A stretch of 64,000 bases of DNA, taken from assembly GCA_958496175.1 (NCBI GenBank), contig OY292278.1:35278001-35342000 (forward strand). Direction: 5' to 3'. Below, in pieces: positions 26,371 through 40,100 of this stretch (positions within the stretch are counted from its first letter, which is position 1; the number at the start of each line of letters is the position of its first letter). Made by a program: the position numbers and the translations under genes. The stretch comes from Sisyra terminalis (Eukaryota; Arthropoda; Insecta; Neuroptera; Sisyridae). The notes below the pieces were generated by a model, which saw nothing but the letters and a program-made list of their open reading frames with translations, was not told the DNA's origin and searched no databases.

Positions 26371-26468
26371 CGTCTGAATCTGAGTCAGAGGCGAACGGTA
26401 GTTCAGCTGTGAATAAATCTAGTTCGGTATCGAATTGGCTTCGACGATTTCAACTCAATTTGTATTGA
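26371..26468 (+). CDS. Pde6: Candidate alternative last exon of Pde6 without CaaX box
   Basis: A strong acceptor (tttctttcag) precedes 98 bases that, joined to the G left by the 21968-21991 exon, read in frame for 32 codons and then stop. The acidic/Ser-rich start (ASESESEANG) is followed by a basic end (NWLRRFQLNLY). Using this exon instead of 25694-26031 would give a protein with no prenylation site. It could also be only 3' UTR of the main form. No transcript evidence is available to me. Confidence 0.45.
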
Positions 26469-26675
26469 TTTACAATCAATTATGTGGAATTTCACTCAAG
26501 TGACAAATTTTCAAAGATGTGGAAATCTCAACACTTAGTTAGTCATATTTGTAAAAGTTAGCATTAATTATTCAATAATAATAATAATAATAATTGTTAA
26601 ATACGATTGCGGCAATATTTACTTAGAAGTTTTTTAAATGAATGAAATGTAAAATAGAAAATTTGTGTAAGTATT

Positions 26676-26681
26676 AATAAA
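26676..26681 (+). terminator. Distal poly(A) signal of Pde6
   Basis: AATAAA about 208 bases after the stop of the alternative last exon, following an ATA/AAT microsatellite at about 26574-26594. Confidence 0.35.
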
Positions 26682-29600
26682 ATGATTATTGCGGTTCGTG
26701 AGTACAAACAAAAGTGTGGGGAATATTTTGCTAAGGAATTAGATTTTGAATTCCATTGAGTAAATAGCATTTAAAAAAGCTTGTAAATATAAAAAAAAAA
26801 TGGCTAAATAAGTTTTGAGTTGCGACAAATGGATTTGATATTTAAAAATTAAACCGATTTTTTCTAATTTTGTTAATAAATTTATGACAGAGCTGTTCAA
26901 TATAGGTAAAGTCCGCAAGCCGCATACGACTGACGATGATAAGTTTTACGACTCACGAAGTTGGCACATAATCGATAATGGAAAAAATCGATTGTTTCTT
27001 CTATAAAATTTAATTTTACCAATCAATTTTAATACTACAAAAATTCGATTAATCAAAGAATTGATGTTTTCGTTCACTGTTGATTTTCACGACCGCAACC
27101 TGCCCAAGTCCAGATAAGAGTCCGGAGTGATACGGAATTCCGAAGTGGTAAAAGTATTTACTTTTTCCACGACTTTTAGTAATTATTAATAATAATAGTT
27201 ATTCAAATTACAATTCTTTAGTGAAAAAGTTATGATTTTCGAATCCAAATCCATGGGAATCGATGGACGAGACGATGTCTCCGAAATATGTTTCAAAAGT
27301 TTTGAAACATATGCGATCCGGAGAGGTTGCGAAACGACGACGACATCGTCCATTAAATCACATGGCTTTACGTTCGAAAGCTCTAAATTTTTCACGAAAA
27401 ACATATAACATGATTGAGACCAACTGTGAAAGCCTTAATTCCAAAATAATGGATCATTCTTTATAATTTTCAATTCATCACACTTAACGTAACATATACA
27501 GAAGAAAGAAAAGCAATGATTCATTCCAATAATAGAAAAAAATCAAATTTTCCCAAATCGGAAAAATCTATTACTGTTGAAAAGAGAAAAAGTGATTTTT
27601 AATCAATTGAATTTTTCTCCTCATTGTCACACCCCTATCAAAATATAAAATGTACACAAATAATGTACCTGAGTCCCACATAGTACAACGGTTCGGCAAC
27701 CATTTTTGCTTTCCTCAAGCACTTACTGCCTAAAATATTTAAGGCTTATATAATTAGCTCAGATAATTTATTAACGTTATAGACTACGTAAAGCTTAATG
27801 TAAAATTGAGGTGTCACAATCTCCTTAATTTATCTATTTTTCCTGCTATGGATATCCTAATTTGTATTACAAAGAGGAGGAAGGGAATTTAAAAATGACA
27901 AAATTTGCCTTACATAATTTATGAATGGTAATTATTATACCTAAACAGGTCGTTTTAGAGGACTCTAATTGGCAAAGAAAATTTTTCAAGTATTTTAATT
28001 ACTAATGCTTCATACTGAAAAAAATTATTCCCTGTATCTATTCTTAGTTAAAAGTAAAATTTTATTGGATTTACGGATTACGTATCATTTGGGAAAATAT
28101 TTACTTCAAAAAATGTTTAATTTTTTTTAATACAGTCCAATTGTCGCAAATTATCAATTCCAAAAAAAGTCTTGAACCGTCCGATTAAATTCGTTTATCG
28201 TAAATGATAATACATATAATTTTTATTTTTAATCAAAAATAAAACTTAAAAATGTATAGTTGAAACTTAGAGTTACTTTTAGCGTTGAAGCAATCACTTA
28301 TATAATCGATATAATGCAAAATATATTAGGACCGAAGAAGAATACAAGTCAATACAATATTTTGTAATGAAACACTTTAATAATATTTACACATATTTTA
28401 TATTTGAAATACGACAAGCAATTTAGTGTAATATTATAAATTGTTAAAATATTTTGTATAAAATTAGTGTCACTAATTTGATGAAAAATCACTTTGATTT
28501 TTCCCTCTATCTCTTTGTATTATGGATTCACGACACTTAACTGAAATGTTTCTTGTTAAAAATAAATTTTCGATTCATATTGTGCATAAACTTTGTACCT
28601 TTTTCTCTTTCACACAAATGTGAAAATGGCAATTTCGGGTGTTTTAACTCGAATTTTGTCCAGTTTTTGATTTGTTGTAGTTTTAAATATTAATACCTAT
28701 GTATAACATAAGGAACTAATGAAATATTATAGTTTTTTGTAGTTTATGTTATGTTTTGTAAATAGATAATTCATGTAATTGGTTGAGTTTGAACATTTAA
28801 GAAAAGTACGTTTTAATAAATGTGAATTTAACTAAAAATCATTCAAAATCTTATTCCTAGATTAAGTTTTTACATAGACATGTTTTCAATTAAAATTATT
28901 GTATTGAAGAGTTACTAATTGATGGAAGATTACAAAAATGGTCTAATATTTCATCAACAGTAGACACAGTTTAAAATGAGAGAAAAATGGCAAATTATTT
29001 TTCTTATTTTCAAATTCAGTTACTTTTATTGTTCGATGTCTAAGAATATGTTTTATCCATTCTGATTACTGGAGGTTTCTCTTATGAGAATACGCAAAAT
29101 TCTGGAAAAAAAACTATTGTGCATCTGTGCTATTTCCAATTCCAATTGTTTAGACCTGCTTCTGAGATAAATATCAGCAGGGAATCTTTATCCATATTCC
29201 TAGTTTATGCCTACATGGTTCTAAAAAACGAAAATTTAACAAATGAAAGGATCCCTAATAAATCATAAGAGGTAAATATTTCCCACTTACCACATTTTCT
29301 GCATCCATTTGACTAAGCTTTTATCCCCTTAGAGTAGAGATGTTTCCTCAAATAAAAGTGCATAGTTAATATGCGTATAGCATTCTAATTTCTTACCTTT
29401 CCAAATTTAAGTCTTTTTTTGCGCTTCTTCACGAGTATACCAATAATACAGCCGACCCAATTTAAGGTGAGTGGACAGTAGTTAAATTCTACCTTTATTT
29501 TCAAGTTCAAATACTTTTACTCAGAAAGAATATACAAAAAAAAAATGGGCGAAACAAATTAAATAATAATAAATAAATATTAATATTATGGCAGAATGAC

Positions 29601-29712
29601 AAAACAGAACACCCCAAATAAAATTTGGGATAGAGTAGATTCGGATATCGAAAAAACGCAAATGAAATTAAACTTAAATAATTTAATTTCGACATAAGTT
29701 CTGTTTTTTAAC

Positions 29713-29860
29713 TGTTATTTACCGTCGCTTTATAACTACTATAGTTTTTAGGGACTCTAGGGTTAATAAGAATCCGAAATCGAGAAATATTGAAAATTTG
29801 CTCGTTACGAGGATCGAACCTAATACTTACCAGATTTGCTATTGGTTTTGCAGTAGGCTT
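29713..29860 (-). repeat. tRNA-derived SINE, A box lost
   Basis: Good match to the family tail and B-box half (GAGGATCGAACC on the plus strand), but the A-box half is replaced by diverged sequence ending in CAGTAGGCTTTATG. Confidence 0.8.
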
Positions 29861-31579
29861 TATGTTCGATTTTGTTATTATTTTTTATACATTTCGTAAT
29901 ACGTGAATGATTATGCACCAATTCCAATTCCTAACAAAATTATATCAACAATTATCGTTCTAATATTCCTGATTTGTTGATCTTTTGTAGAACAAAAAAA
30001 ATTAAGGGCATAACAGAACATGACGTGAGATTACGATTGCTTAGTTTCAATTTTATTTGCGATTTTTCTAAGTGCACGATATGTCATTTCAAGTTTTATT
30101 AGAAGTGTTCTGTTTTGTCTGACCACAGATTTGATTACTGTTTACCTAATTGAATGCTGAGGTCACCTAAAATTACCTTATTATGATAAATTACATAAAT
30201 TCATTAGCGTCATTTTTGAATAAATCGCCAATATACAAGTGACAATTTAAAACCTAGGTTCAGTAAAATTGTTTTAACGTAAAAAATCAACACTAAAAGT
30301 TGTTTTTCGAAATTTGGCCAAATGTTTTTATTTTCTATATCAAGTTTACATTAATTTTATTCTATTAAATGTATTCATTATTATTCTTTTCTATTGACAA
30401 CAATATTTACCACCAAAGAAACATGTTAGCAGCTTTGCGAAGGAATTTTCCTCGTTCTTGTACCATGTGGATTTTCGCACTTACCGATATAATATCCTTT
30501 AACTTGGCAATAGAAATACGTAAGTGGTTGATAAAATTTTAATAAAATATTTTTTTTAATTTTTGTAGATTGTAAAACAATGCTTTGCAGTTTAAAATCT
30601 TCAAACGTTTATTCATTGGGTTCATTCAAGTTTTTAGATTAGAGGTAGGTAAATAAGAAAAAGTAAATATTGCTTCTTTAATATATATTTATATTTTTCG
30701 GTAATAAATAAGTAGAAAAATTAAAAAACGAAAAGAAAAAATACAATATCTTTGATTTAAAAATTTTCAACTCTTGTCTCTATTTTCATTAACATTTTCA
30801 AAAAAATATTTAATATGAACGTATAAATTTTTATATTTTTAACACTTACCTAATCTATTGGGGGTTACATACAAAGACTCACTAATTCAATCAGAAATGA
30901 TGCTCGTTTTCAACCAAAACCAAGAGAGAAACTTTCCAAAATCATATATTAAATCGATTTTATTTCAAAAATTATAGTAAGATATCGCAATATTAAATTC
31001 ACTTTTGAAAAAAAAGAAAAATTAACGAGCACCATCAAATTCCACTTAATTGCAATATTAAAAATAATATTTAAGTCTGAATCATCCACATGAGCAATTT
31101 TTCCATTATTTATTCTTGATCATGCCACAACCACATTGTCACTTGATTTTGCAAAAGCCAACCACCGAAAATTACTACGCAAAAAAGTTTAGTGGAAAAT
31201 TCTGGTTTATTTCTTTAAATTTCAGTCAAGAGTTTCATTTAATAAATGCAGCTTTCACTGGCTCAAATTTCTTCTATTTTTTTTTTAATAAAACATATAA
31301 AAATTAGATTAATTTTTGAAAAATTGGCACCAGTGAATAAGTTAGTTTATAAAATAATGAAATTAAACAAAATTTCCAGTTTTGAATGTTGAAAATGTTT
31401 GACTTAAAAGCGAACAATCACAAAGGAACAAAAAATATTATTTCTTAAAGTTGAAGGAATTGTTTGTGTGCTTGAGATGTGAACTAAATTCCCGTGTATA
31501 ATTAAGAGTAGTAAAAGTTATCGGTGGTGATAATTAAAGGTCACATAAAGAACTCCTGTGTGGAGTGGCTGAGCGTCAG

Positions 31580-32174
31580 TCATGCTGTTGGGGGACGATC
31601 GAGGCAACTAATCTCCACAACTCGCAACCCTCTAACGCAAGGATCGGTCAATAACAGACCCCGTGGGATGTAGACTTTTTCGTTTTGCTCCGCTATGAAT
31701 TTTGATACTTTTCGAAGACACTTTTCGTAATGCGTCTCGGTACAAATATATATTAGGTAGGCGGTTAGACACGCGAAACATCCTTCACAATAAGTGCTGC
31801 ACGCGGCCTTCTCCGCCTCGGCAAAATAGGCATTCAGCTGTGTAATAGTATACTCGAACGCTTGTCTTTCAATCTACAACCAAACCCATACTAAAGTTCA
31901 TCAAATTTTTCCATGAAAATTATTTACTTACGCGATCCTCGAGTTCTGTGGGAAACCGATTTTGAAACCTCACTGAGGTTCCCTCAGTGTAATCTCGTTG
32001 TATGAATACTTTCAAACACGGTGCCGCCGGACAATTTCCATCTGGTGACAGCTGATTTGGAACGGTGACATTATTCTTATCGGCAAAAAATAATTACAGA
32101 TTAAATACATGACACATATACAATAAGACATTCTTTTATATATTTACCTGATATGCACAACTCACGGCAGGCAT
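31580..32174 (-). CDS. GOLGA7: Golgin subfamily A member 7 (GOLGA7/GCP16), palmitoyltransferase accessory subunit
   Basis: Coding exons 32148-32174, 31932-32075 and 31580-31873 give 154 residues. GOLGA7 binds and stabilises DHHC9 on the Golgi to palmitoylate Ras-type proteins (yeast Erf4 counterpart). Key matches: [20 protein letters not shown], then [10 protein letters not shown] with the two cysteines palmitoylated in the human protein, [14 protein letters not shown], and [17 protein letters not shown]. The first 30 residues ([14 protein letters not shown]...) differ from vertebrates. The ATG sits five bases after a likely acceptor AG, so an upstream 5' UTR exon is expected, perhaps near 32300-32330 where a short GCGGAGG-containing stretch lies. 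The acceptor of exon 2 has a weak pyrimidine tract but the frame is exact. Confidence 0.93.
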
Positions 32175-32857
32175 TATCACTGAAAATATTGGTCAATATA
32201 TATTTGGGTTCGCATACAAATGTAAAAAATTAGAAATAAAAATTGCAAAATGATAAAATTACGAATTTAAGCTAGAAAGAATCTTTCTACTTGACAACCT
32301 CCGCCATTTGTAAGTCACTTTTGAAGTTGTCAAATAGTAACAGCAGCGTGCTGCCATCTAGACTCTAACATGTCTAGGCCAGTTTAGGCAATTAAATATA
32401 CATACATATTACTTTCTTGCATATTCGTAAAACTAGTAAAGCTCCCTCATCCTACAATAGCTACAGTATATGCCCGATATACTCATATATATACAGTATA
32501 CATTACCTATAAAAGTTCATTTTTCAAACTTGCATTATCCCGACAATATATCTTAATTTAAATCAGCACACAGCTTTATTCAATTTTATTCAACAAAGGG
32601 AGATCGTCAATATAAAACTGAATCAAGGTCCAAAATGTTTTCAAGTATTGCCTTATGTACATATTTCGATTGCCAAGCATAACTTGTTGATCTTGTTCGA
32701 TTTTCAAACTTCACAGAAGTGTTGGATTTATCTGTAACCACTTTTGTATTGAAAGACAAAGAAACCAAGAATTGATCCCTATTTATATACCGAAGTAATA
32801 TAGTATAATAATAAACCAATAATAATATACCGAATTCGGCTCAAGTCAGAGGATACT

Positions 32858-33120
32858 ACGATTCTTCCGGTGCCACGATGTTTTGACAGATTTTTATAGA
32901 TCTCAACCAATCTCAACGAAAAAAAAAACGAAAATGAAGAATTAAAATTTTTCGATATCTCGCTTTATTTACGAAATATCGACCTCTAAAAATGGAAAAA
33001 TTGATTTTTTTCACTTTCTTAGGTGGATTTTCATGAAAAACAGGTAAATGTTTACAACCGTAGCTCCACCAACTGTTTGTGCTAAAAAACATAAACAAGG
33101 GGTCCAGGGGCGAAGCCCCC
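32858..33120. repeat. Dispersed repeat related to 18718-19286
   Basis: Shares CTTCCGG..ACGAT, a GATATC(T/G)CG...CGAAATATCGA block and a TTTTTTCACTTTCTT block in the same order as the first copy. Ends in the GC-rich palindrome GGGGCGAAGCCCC (about 33107-33119), which stands out in this AT-rich setting. Confidence 0.5.
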
Positions 33121-33474
33121 AAAAAATAAAGATGTTTATTTAATTTTGGCCTGACTAACTCGCGAATTAAATTAAAAACAAAATCGAAAATGCAATATTG
33201 TCGGATATGGGCGACGATCCCCAACCTGATCCCATCATCGTTCTCCGGTTATTTATTCTTCATGTTGTGTCCAGTGATGAACTTAGGGTAGTTTGTAAAA
33301 AAAAACTTAATTATGGCACTCATTTTTATTTCGCTTCTTTTTACATGCACATCAACAAAAAAACAACAATAATAATAATAATTAAAAATACAATAAAAAT
33401 TCTAATCAATTTTTTAGATAACATAATTTTCATTATAAAATAAAAATAGTTCACTGGTCACGCGTTTATTTTCA

Positions 33475-33480
33475 ATCATA
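33475..33480 (-). terminator. Candidate poly(A) signal of Lkb1
   Basis: TTTATT on the plus strand (AATAAA on the minus strand) about 155 bases past the Lkb1 stop codon. Confidence 0.35.
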
Positions 33481-33634
33481 TGCCTTCTTCAATTAATTAA
33501 AAGTTAAGAAATATAATTTAAAGTGAAAGTTATGGGTCCCGTTTGAATTAGCTTAAAGAATTCTCGTCGAGAAAATAAGTATTAAAAATTGTTAAAAAAC
33601 GAAAAAAGCCAAAATTTGACCAAAACATAGTAGG

Positions 33635-36600
33635 TCACGACTGCTTGCAGCCTGGCAGCTTTTTAACACTTATGCAAGACGTAGGTTTTCGCCACCGTCT
33701 CCTACTACCAGCACCAGTACTACTGCCCCCATGCGACTTTCCCGAGCCATTCGTGCATTCGACACCACTGTGATTATTATTGGTGACAATCGTTCCCATC
33801 ATTTGACGTGACATTTTCACACTATCAAAGCCCAGATCGCCTCTCATGGCCAATAATTGGCCGTTCATAGGTTCGCCACTTGTACGCTTTCGCTCCTCTG
33901 TAAAAAGCAAAATAGTTTACAAAACAAATATCGTTGGCTCTCGGCGCTTCGTTTCGCACCCTCGCCCGTCTTTTATAGCCCTTCAAAGCAAAGAAGAAAT
34001 AAAGCAGTTAGAAGCGTTTTTTTGGTTACTAATAAGAAAAGATCAGAGCTCGTGTTAAAAATTTGCAGCTGTCTGGTGGTCTGGTGCAGTGGCTGTAGGA
34101 GGCTCGAGGTTTCACAAAAGCAAGTCAGACCAACTGACAACGAGATAATGGTAAAAAGTGAAAACAACTAGCATTTTCATGTTTTGCACTGTTGCGATTG
34201 TTATTAAGAATCTTCGTACCATTCAGTTCATGTTCCGTATAATATTCACTATGGCCATCATCTTCGGAACATTCATCATCGCCATAATGATAATCAACTA
34301 AATACGGCAATACCGTCATCGTATGAAAACTATCGCCTCTCAATGGCGGTATTGCTATATGATCACTAGTAACTTTCGGTTTTCGACTTGTCCATCTAAA
34401 AAAGTAAACCTCTTTAGTAATACTAACTTGAAAAATGAACAAAAAAACAATAAATTACGGATGTTGTCGAATTTGTTGTAACGTAAACCGATTTTCTGGA
34501 TCCTTTTCCAACATTCCCAACAACAACGAACGTAACGGATTTTCAATTTCATCCGGAATGATAAAATCGCCTCGGCCAATATTTTCAAAAAGTTTATATA
34601 TGTTATCACCCTCAAAAGGATACAGCCCCGTTGTTAAATTGTACCTAAAAATAAAATAAATAAATCATAAATTATTTCAAATTAAAAATTATTAGTTATA
34701 GTAATAGACTTAAAATTGAGTGACTATATAGCATATATAAGAACAGTAGTCAAATGAGGGGTGTCCTCTGTTTTTGTTTGAAATGCCAACTATCTATCTT
34801 TATATTTAAAAAAAATACCAATATTTCTTTTAGTTTTTAATTATAACAAAAAACTATTACTTGGAAAACTAAACAAGTATTTTTAATAAATGTATCCTTA
34901 AAAATCGCGTATCACTTAAAACTATTGAATAGATTTTAATCGTTTTTATATTTCTCACATGGGCGCCCATAAAAAATCATTTTTAAAAATCGATTTACTT
35001 TTTACCTATTGAATTATTAATACCTAATTCAACTTTTCAAATAGGTAAATCACTATATAGCCTATAGTATGCCCAAAGTTCTCCATGCATACTTATTATT
35101 TAGCTACAAATTAGAGAGTTAATTGAATAGTGATTGTGGACGAGTTTAAAAGAAATTAGAAAACTCAAACAATTTCAATAATTTAATGTCGACTTATTAT
35201 TATACCACACAGAAATAGATATGGGCTGTTTTTCAACACATACTTTCTAAAATACTCTTTAAAATAGTACAAATGTAAGAAAACGTTAGAAAATAAGATA
35301 GTGCAACAATTTACAAAATATTTTAAGCGAAAATCAGAATGAAAGAAGCGAAGACACATTTGTCCGAATAAGTTCTATGATTTGTAAGAATTTATGACAC
35401 AATTATCACCAGTTTTGGTTTGAATATAAAAAAATATATTTCCAATACCTCATTAAGCCTCAAGACTTCATGCCTCTATACTATTATCAACTATTGCTTT
35501 ACGTATTTAGAGAGTATATAAGGGGCGCCGACAGAAGTTTTCCAAAAAGATGTTCTTTTTTTTCAAAGATGAATTTCCTTTTATATTTAAAAATGTTATC
35601 AGATATAGTGAACATAAAATTTAAGAAGGCAGTTAACTACCTCTTCTTGCCTCTATGTGGCGATGTTTATGATAGATTATATTTTATATATTATTCTTTA
35701 GTTCGAAATCCTGATTAGATGTTGGCTGTAGGAGAGTATGAATAAACGAGTAAATTATGTGTCATAATTTAATGATAAAGAAATTGAATAATTGAGCCTA
35801 TACGTTTTATAGAAATTGATTTATCATAAAAAAAATCCTTACAATGTAACGCCGCTACTCCAAATATCAACTTTAAACCCAGCAAACGACTCATGCCCAT
35901 TAGCTATTTCAGGTGGTTGAAATGCAGGCGAACCTTGGCCAGTGTAGCATATATCATCAACTGCGAACATATCTAGTTCCTAAAAGCCAAAATAATTTCT
36001 AATAAAATCTATTAATATCTAAATACAAATAAAATTGGGGTCGATCAAGACGATTGAAATTCGAATGCAACGTAGTTACAATTAAGAAAAAAGATAAGAG
36101 AATCACAATAATGATAAGTTGAAAGAAAATAGTAAGCAAACACGTCGTGACACGTTCGTGGTCACCACGTGATAGGGAAATTAAGACACAATTATTTCAA
36201 ATATGAATTATGTATTGTAAGAGGCAAAGTATCAATTAGGTTTTGTACTAACTTCAGCGACACCCAGGTCTGATATTTTTAAAACTCCCTCCAAAGTGAG
36301 TAGCAAGTTTCCGGGTTTGATGTCTTTGTGTACAATTCGTTGACTATGTAGATATTCGAGACCGTCGATCAACTGAAGAAAATATCCGTGCGCTTGGGAC
36401 TGCGGAAACTTTTTCTGTGGCGCTGATTCCAGCATGTCCTGGAGCACCCCTACACAATATTCCATAACCAAGTACATTTTTTGTTTTTGCTCATCGCATA
36501 ACACATCGACCAGTGATATCACGTTTTTATGATGTAAATTTTTCAAGAACTTGATTTCTCTATAAAACAAAACAAACAAGAATAAACAGGTTTTAATAAA

Positions 36601-37124
36601 AATGGCAGGAATTGTCGGTTGGGTGGCAAACACTTTTACTTCGGTAAGTTTTTCTTAATTTTTTTTCTTTACCTTTGCACGTTTTGTTCCCCGTTTGGTA
36701 TGCGGCGAAGTTTGCGTTTTTTTAAGATTTTTACCGCACGACGACAAAGCGTCTCTGAGTCGAGCATTTCTTTGACTTTTCCATAAGAACCCTCGCCTAG
36801 TTTGTCCCCCATTACATATTTCCCGATAAATTTGCATCGTTTCTTTTTATTTTGATATATAATCTGGTTACTATCGACCCGGTGAAAGACTAAGTTGACG
36901 TTGTCGAATTCCTCGATTTGGTCGTCGTTGAGCCACTCGACGGGATGAACATCGTCTTCCTCCTCCTCATTTATGTTGAACGAATGATTTTGAATTTCAT
37001 CACTACCACCACTAACGCTGCCGTTCTCCGAGGTTTGAGACCTGGACGTCGGTTTCAACGGCTCGGTTTTATTCGGAGATTTCACGTCATCATTTTTTAT
37101 ATTACACATACTGTTGTCGCTCAT
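33635..37124 (-). CDS. Lkb1: Serine/threonine kinase LKB1 / STK11
   Basis: Master upstream kinase of AMPK and related kinases; acts with STRAD and MO25 in polarity and energy control. Exons 36673-37124, 36253-36559, 35843-35979, 34459-34644, 34220-34395 and 33635-33897 give 506 residues. Seen: [18 protein letters not shown] (glycine loop), [28 protein letters not shown] (catalytic loop), SDLGVAE (DLG in place of DFG, normal for LKB1), [36 protein letters not shown] in pieces across exons. The acidic Ser-rich N terminus is poorly conserved. It ends RRWRKPTS...LPGCKQS, a farnesylation box like human CKQQ. I chose the ATG at 37124; an in-frame ATG at 37160 would add 12 residues. The downstream neighbour GOLGA7 is on the same strand. 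Confidence 0.96.
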
Positions 37125-40100
37125 AATAGTTAAATATATCAGAGAATTTTCTAATTTCAAAATTTACAATCATCACAAACACGCATACATTACATACATA
37201 TATACATAGGGAAAATAGACACACGTTAGCGGCCGTAATGTGGCGAAAAACATAACATATGGCCAACCCGCTGTACACTAAATTTCAAATAATATAATTT
37301 TAATAAATTTCATTTATTTTTTTCACCGGCTGCATTTATATTTTGCAGGTTTTTTCATGTTTGATGATTTGATGTGATTGTGACTTTTTTCTCTTTGCTA
37401 CTTAGACGATATTTCTTGTTTGTTACGGGTTACCAACCCAACGTCTTATTATAAAACAGAGAATTTTCTCCTCTACAGTTTGGTACCGTTGGTACCTCTA
37501 TAATCTCCATTTCTCATCTCATTATCCATAAATCACGGAATTTGATTGGTCTAAATTTCCTTATTCAATTTGAAAATCCTAATCCTAAAAAGAAAAATCC
37601 TTGACCAACATATCAACTCATTTTAATCATAGAAAAAAATACCGTAATTAACTTACTCAAAAGACTTTCTTCTTTTTAGTTTAAAACATTTAAACTATTA
37701 GAATATTTCAGATCCTTCAAATTCACACCCTAATCATTGACGTCTGCGCTTTGAAAACACTTATCAAAGTAACGAACCTTCTGTAACTTTGAAGGTGACC
37801 GTCAATTTGATAAATAACATAAATATGAATTAAAAAATTCGAATTCTTTCGTTGCATCAACTTAAATCTCAATGACACCAATTGAAATTGGTCGGAAAAT
37901 GTATGACTCACTATCCAAGTTGATCTCATTAAGAAATTTTCGGCTCAACTAAATTTCTTTTCATATGGGACTAAAATCTCAAATGGTTTTCGAATGGGTC
38001 ACCTTGGCCGAATTTGTCTATAAATGTAGTCCCGTGCAAAAATATTGGCCAGAACAAATCAACCGTGCATATTTCCAACAGTCCTCTTAAAATCAAAACT
38101 ATCATACATAAACAACCGCCGTTGGGGTGAGAATTAATTAACTTATTTCTTATTTTTTAGCCTTAGAAAAAAGAGTGAGGATGAGAATTTTTCGAGTTTC
38201 GTTTAAAAATGCATTTGAATGTAAACAATTTATGTTTATAAATACTCTTTATGGAACATAGAAGTCACTTGATAAAAAAACTCGTGAAAAGATAACGGAC
38301 TTCAAGTCTAAACGGCCCATTTCTTGAATGCGTGAACAATATCAAGTGTCCAAATCTCCAGTTACAATCATCTTCATGGTTCTGAATCGCAAAACTAAAC
38401 TGTATAACTGATCCTTTTACAAAAGAGTTTTTAGACAAAAGAGTTTCAAAATTACAATTTCAAATGCATACGGTTGATTATAAATTCTGTTTTCATCTGA
38501 GCTTCTCTATTCTAAAGCTAAATTTCTGCATCAATGTTTATCATAAATCATAATATAATATAATATGGCTTATTTAATTTCGATAAAGCTTTTTATTTTT
38601 TACATTAAAATTCTTTCATTAATTCGTCTTACGTATGGCATCTTCGGCGGCTACGTGCGTTAATATCCACAACAAAATATCCTCAAACAAAATATTTATA
38701 TGTACCTTACGTATCTCCCTATGTAAAAAAAGTAAATTCTCACTACTTTATTAGTTAATTGTAAAAGTACATCATGCACACGTATCTTTCTAGTTTACAT
38801 TCTATTCTTTTCGTACATTCTAAATTCCCGGGGGTTGGAGACCTAGGTTCATTTCAGATTAGTAATTTCATATAAAAGATAAGCCAATTTAACAGTATTC
38901 TTTATTTTACCAACGTCAAATAAATAATATTATTTTAATGGTTTGTAATTAATTTTGTATTTAGTCCTCATATTTGTTTCTTTGGCTCTTAATTATAATA
39001 CATTGAAGGAAAAAAGTTCTAAAGTTAAAATTGATATACCACTTTTCTTTTATGTTTTAATGTACATCTTTTTCTTCTTTTTGAATTTTTAGAAAAATAG
39101 AGATATGTAGTTAATTAAAATTACAGCTAATAGCACTCAATTTTGTAGCAAAATTGCACCACATTCCAACATTGCACCGTGCTGTTCTAAAAGTGTCAAT
39201 TTAGAAATAATTGAAACACGAAAGATGAAAATATTTTTTTGAATTTTTATTAAATTGCTGAAGCTTTATGCAAGAAAAAAATATTTTTAATAATATTATT
39301 TTGCAAGATACCAAAATTATTAATTTAATCAGAACATTACTATACACTAATCCAACAGTCGGAATAAAGCATCCAATGTTAGAATCGTTTCTGCAGAAGT
39401 TCGAACCGAATTCTAATGGCTATTGAACTTGGTGATGCGTAGTTGTAAATCTACAGCTTTTGCAACTTTGATTTAAAGAAAGGCATTTAGAAGCATTGTG
39501 AAATAATCTTATATATTAAGATTGCTAATCGGTGCGACGTTTTCATTGGTACGGAGAAATATTTTCTCTTACTCCATCCGCGTCCATTCCATGCATATTA
39601 CAACTTGTGTTATATTTGGACTACTAAGCTCATCAAATCTCACTACTCATTCTTCTCCACCAAAACTGCATTTCATTGTAGTTAAAGCAGCTGATCTCTG
39701 TCTGTAATACTTTCCGTTAGGATGAAGCCTAACGGTTTCTACACTACTTTAATAACATTAAACGACTTTTAATAAGTATTTTGAACATTTAAATTGCCTT
39801 TAAATGCCTTTTTTAATAGGGTTCTACACTGATCAATGTTCTGCAAGTGCAATAATGCATACAGCGTATGAAAAACATAGTTCAAAAATAATCAGAATTC
39901 AGTTTGTACTTCAGCAGGAACGAACCGATTGTTAGCAATATTGTAACAATAGTGCACTGATTTTAAATCTTGCCATGCAATATTATAGAAGTTTATAATA
40001 AGAATTTATACAACAATGATTGCTGCTTGTTACCTGAAAGTACAACTCAAAAAACCATACATGTTTTTTTTTCCTTTTACTGTATTTTTTTACTATCGCC

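Larger units (their letters stand above)
26469..31579. other. Intergenic region between Pde6 and GOLGA7
   Basis: Convergent gene ends flank this 5.1 kb. It holds Pde6 3' UTR, an AAT-type microsatellite (about 26574-26594) and a SINE copy (29713-29860). A 77-codon basic reading frame at 27236-27466 has no recognisable homologue. Otherwise AT-rich with nothing I can name. Confidence 0.7.
32175..33634. other. Intergenic region between GOLGA7 and Lkb1
   Basis: Contains the likely GOLGA7 promoter/5' UTR near 32280-32340, one end related to the 23640 fold-back element (32660-32679), a repeat copy (32858-33120), and Lkb1 3' UTR with a minus-strand AATAAA at 33475-33480. Confidence 0.65.

Noticed and set aside
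27236..27466. 77-codon basic open frame (with MSPKYVSKVLKHMRSGEV) downstream of Pde6
   Set aside because: No recognisable domain, no clear splice connection to Pde6 (an AG just before it leads to an immediate stop in phase), and a similar-length frame exists on the opposite strand. Could be a small gene, but I have no positive support.
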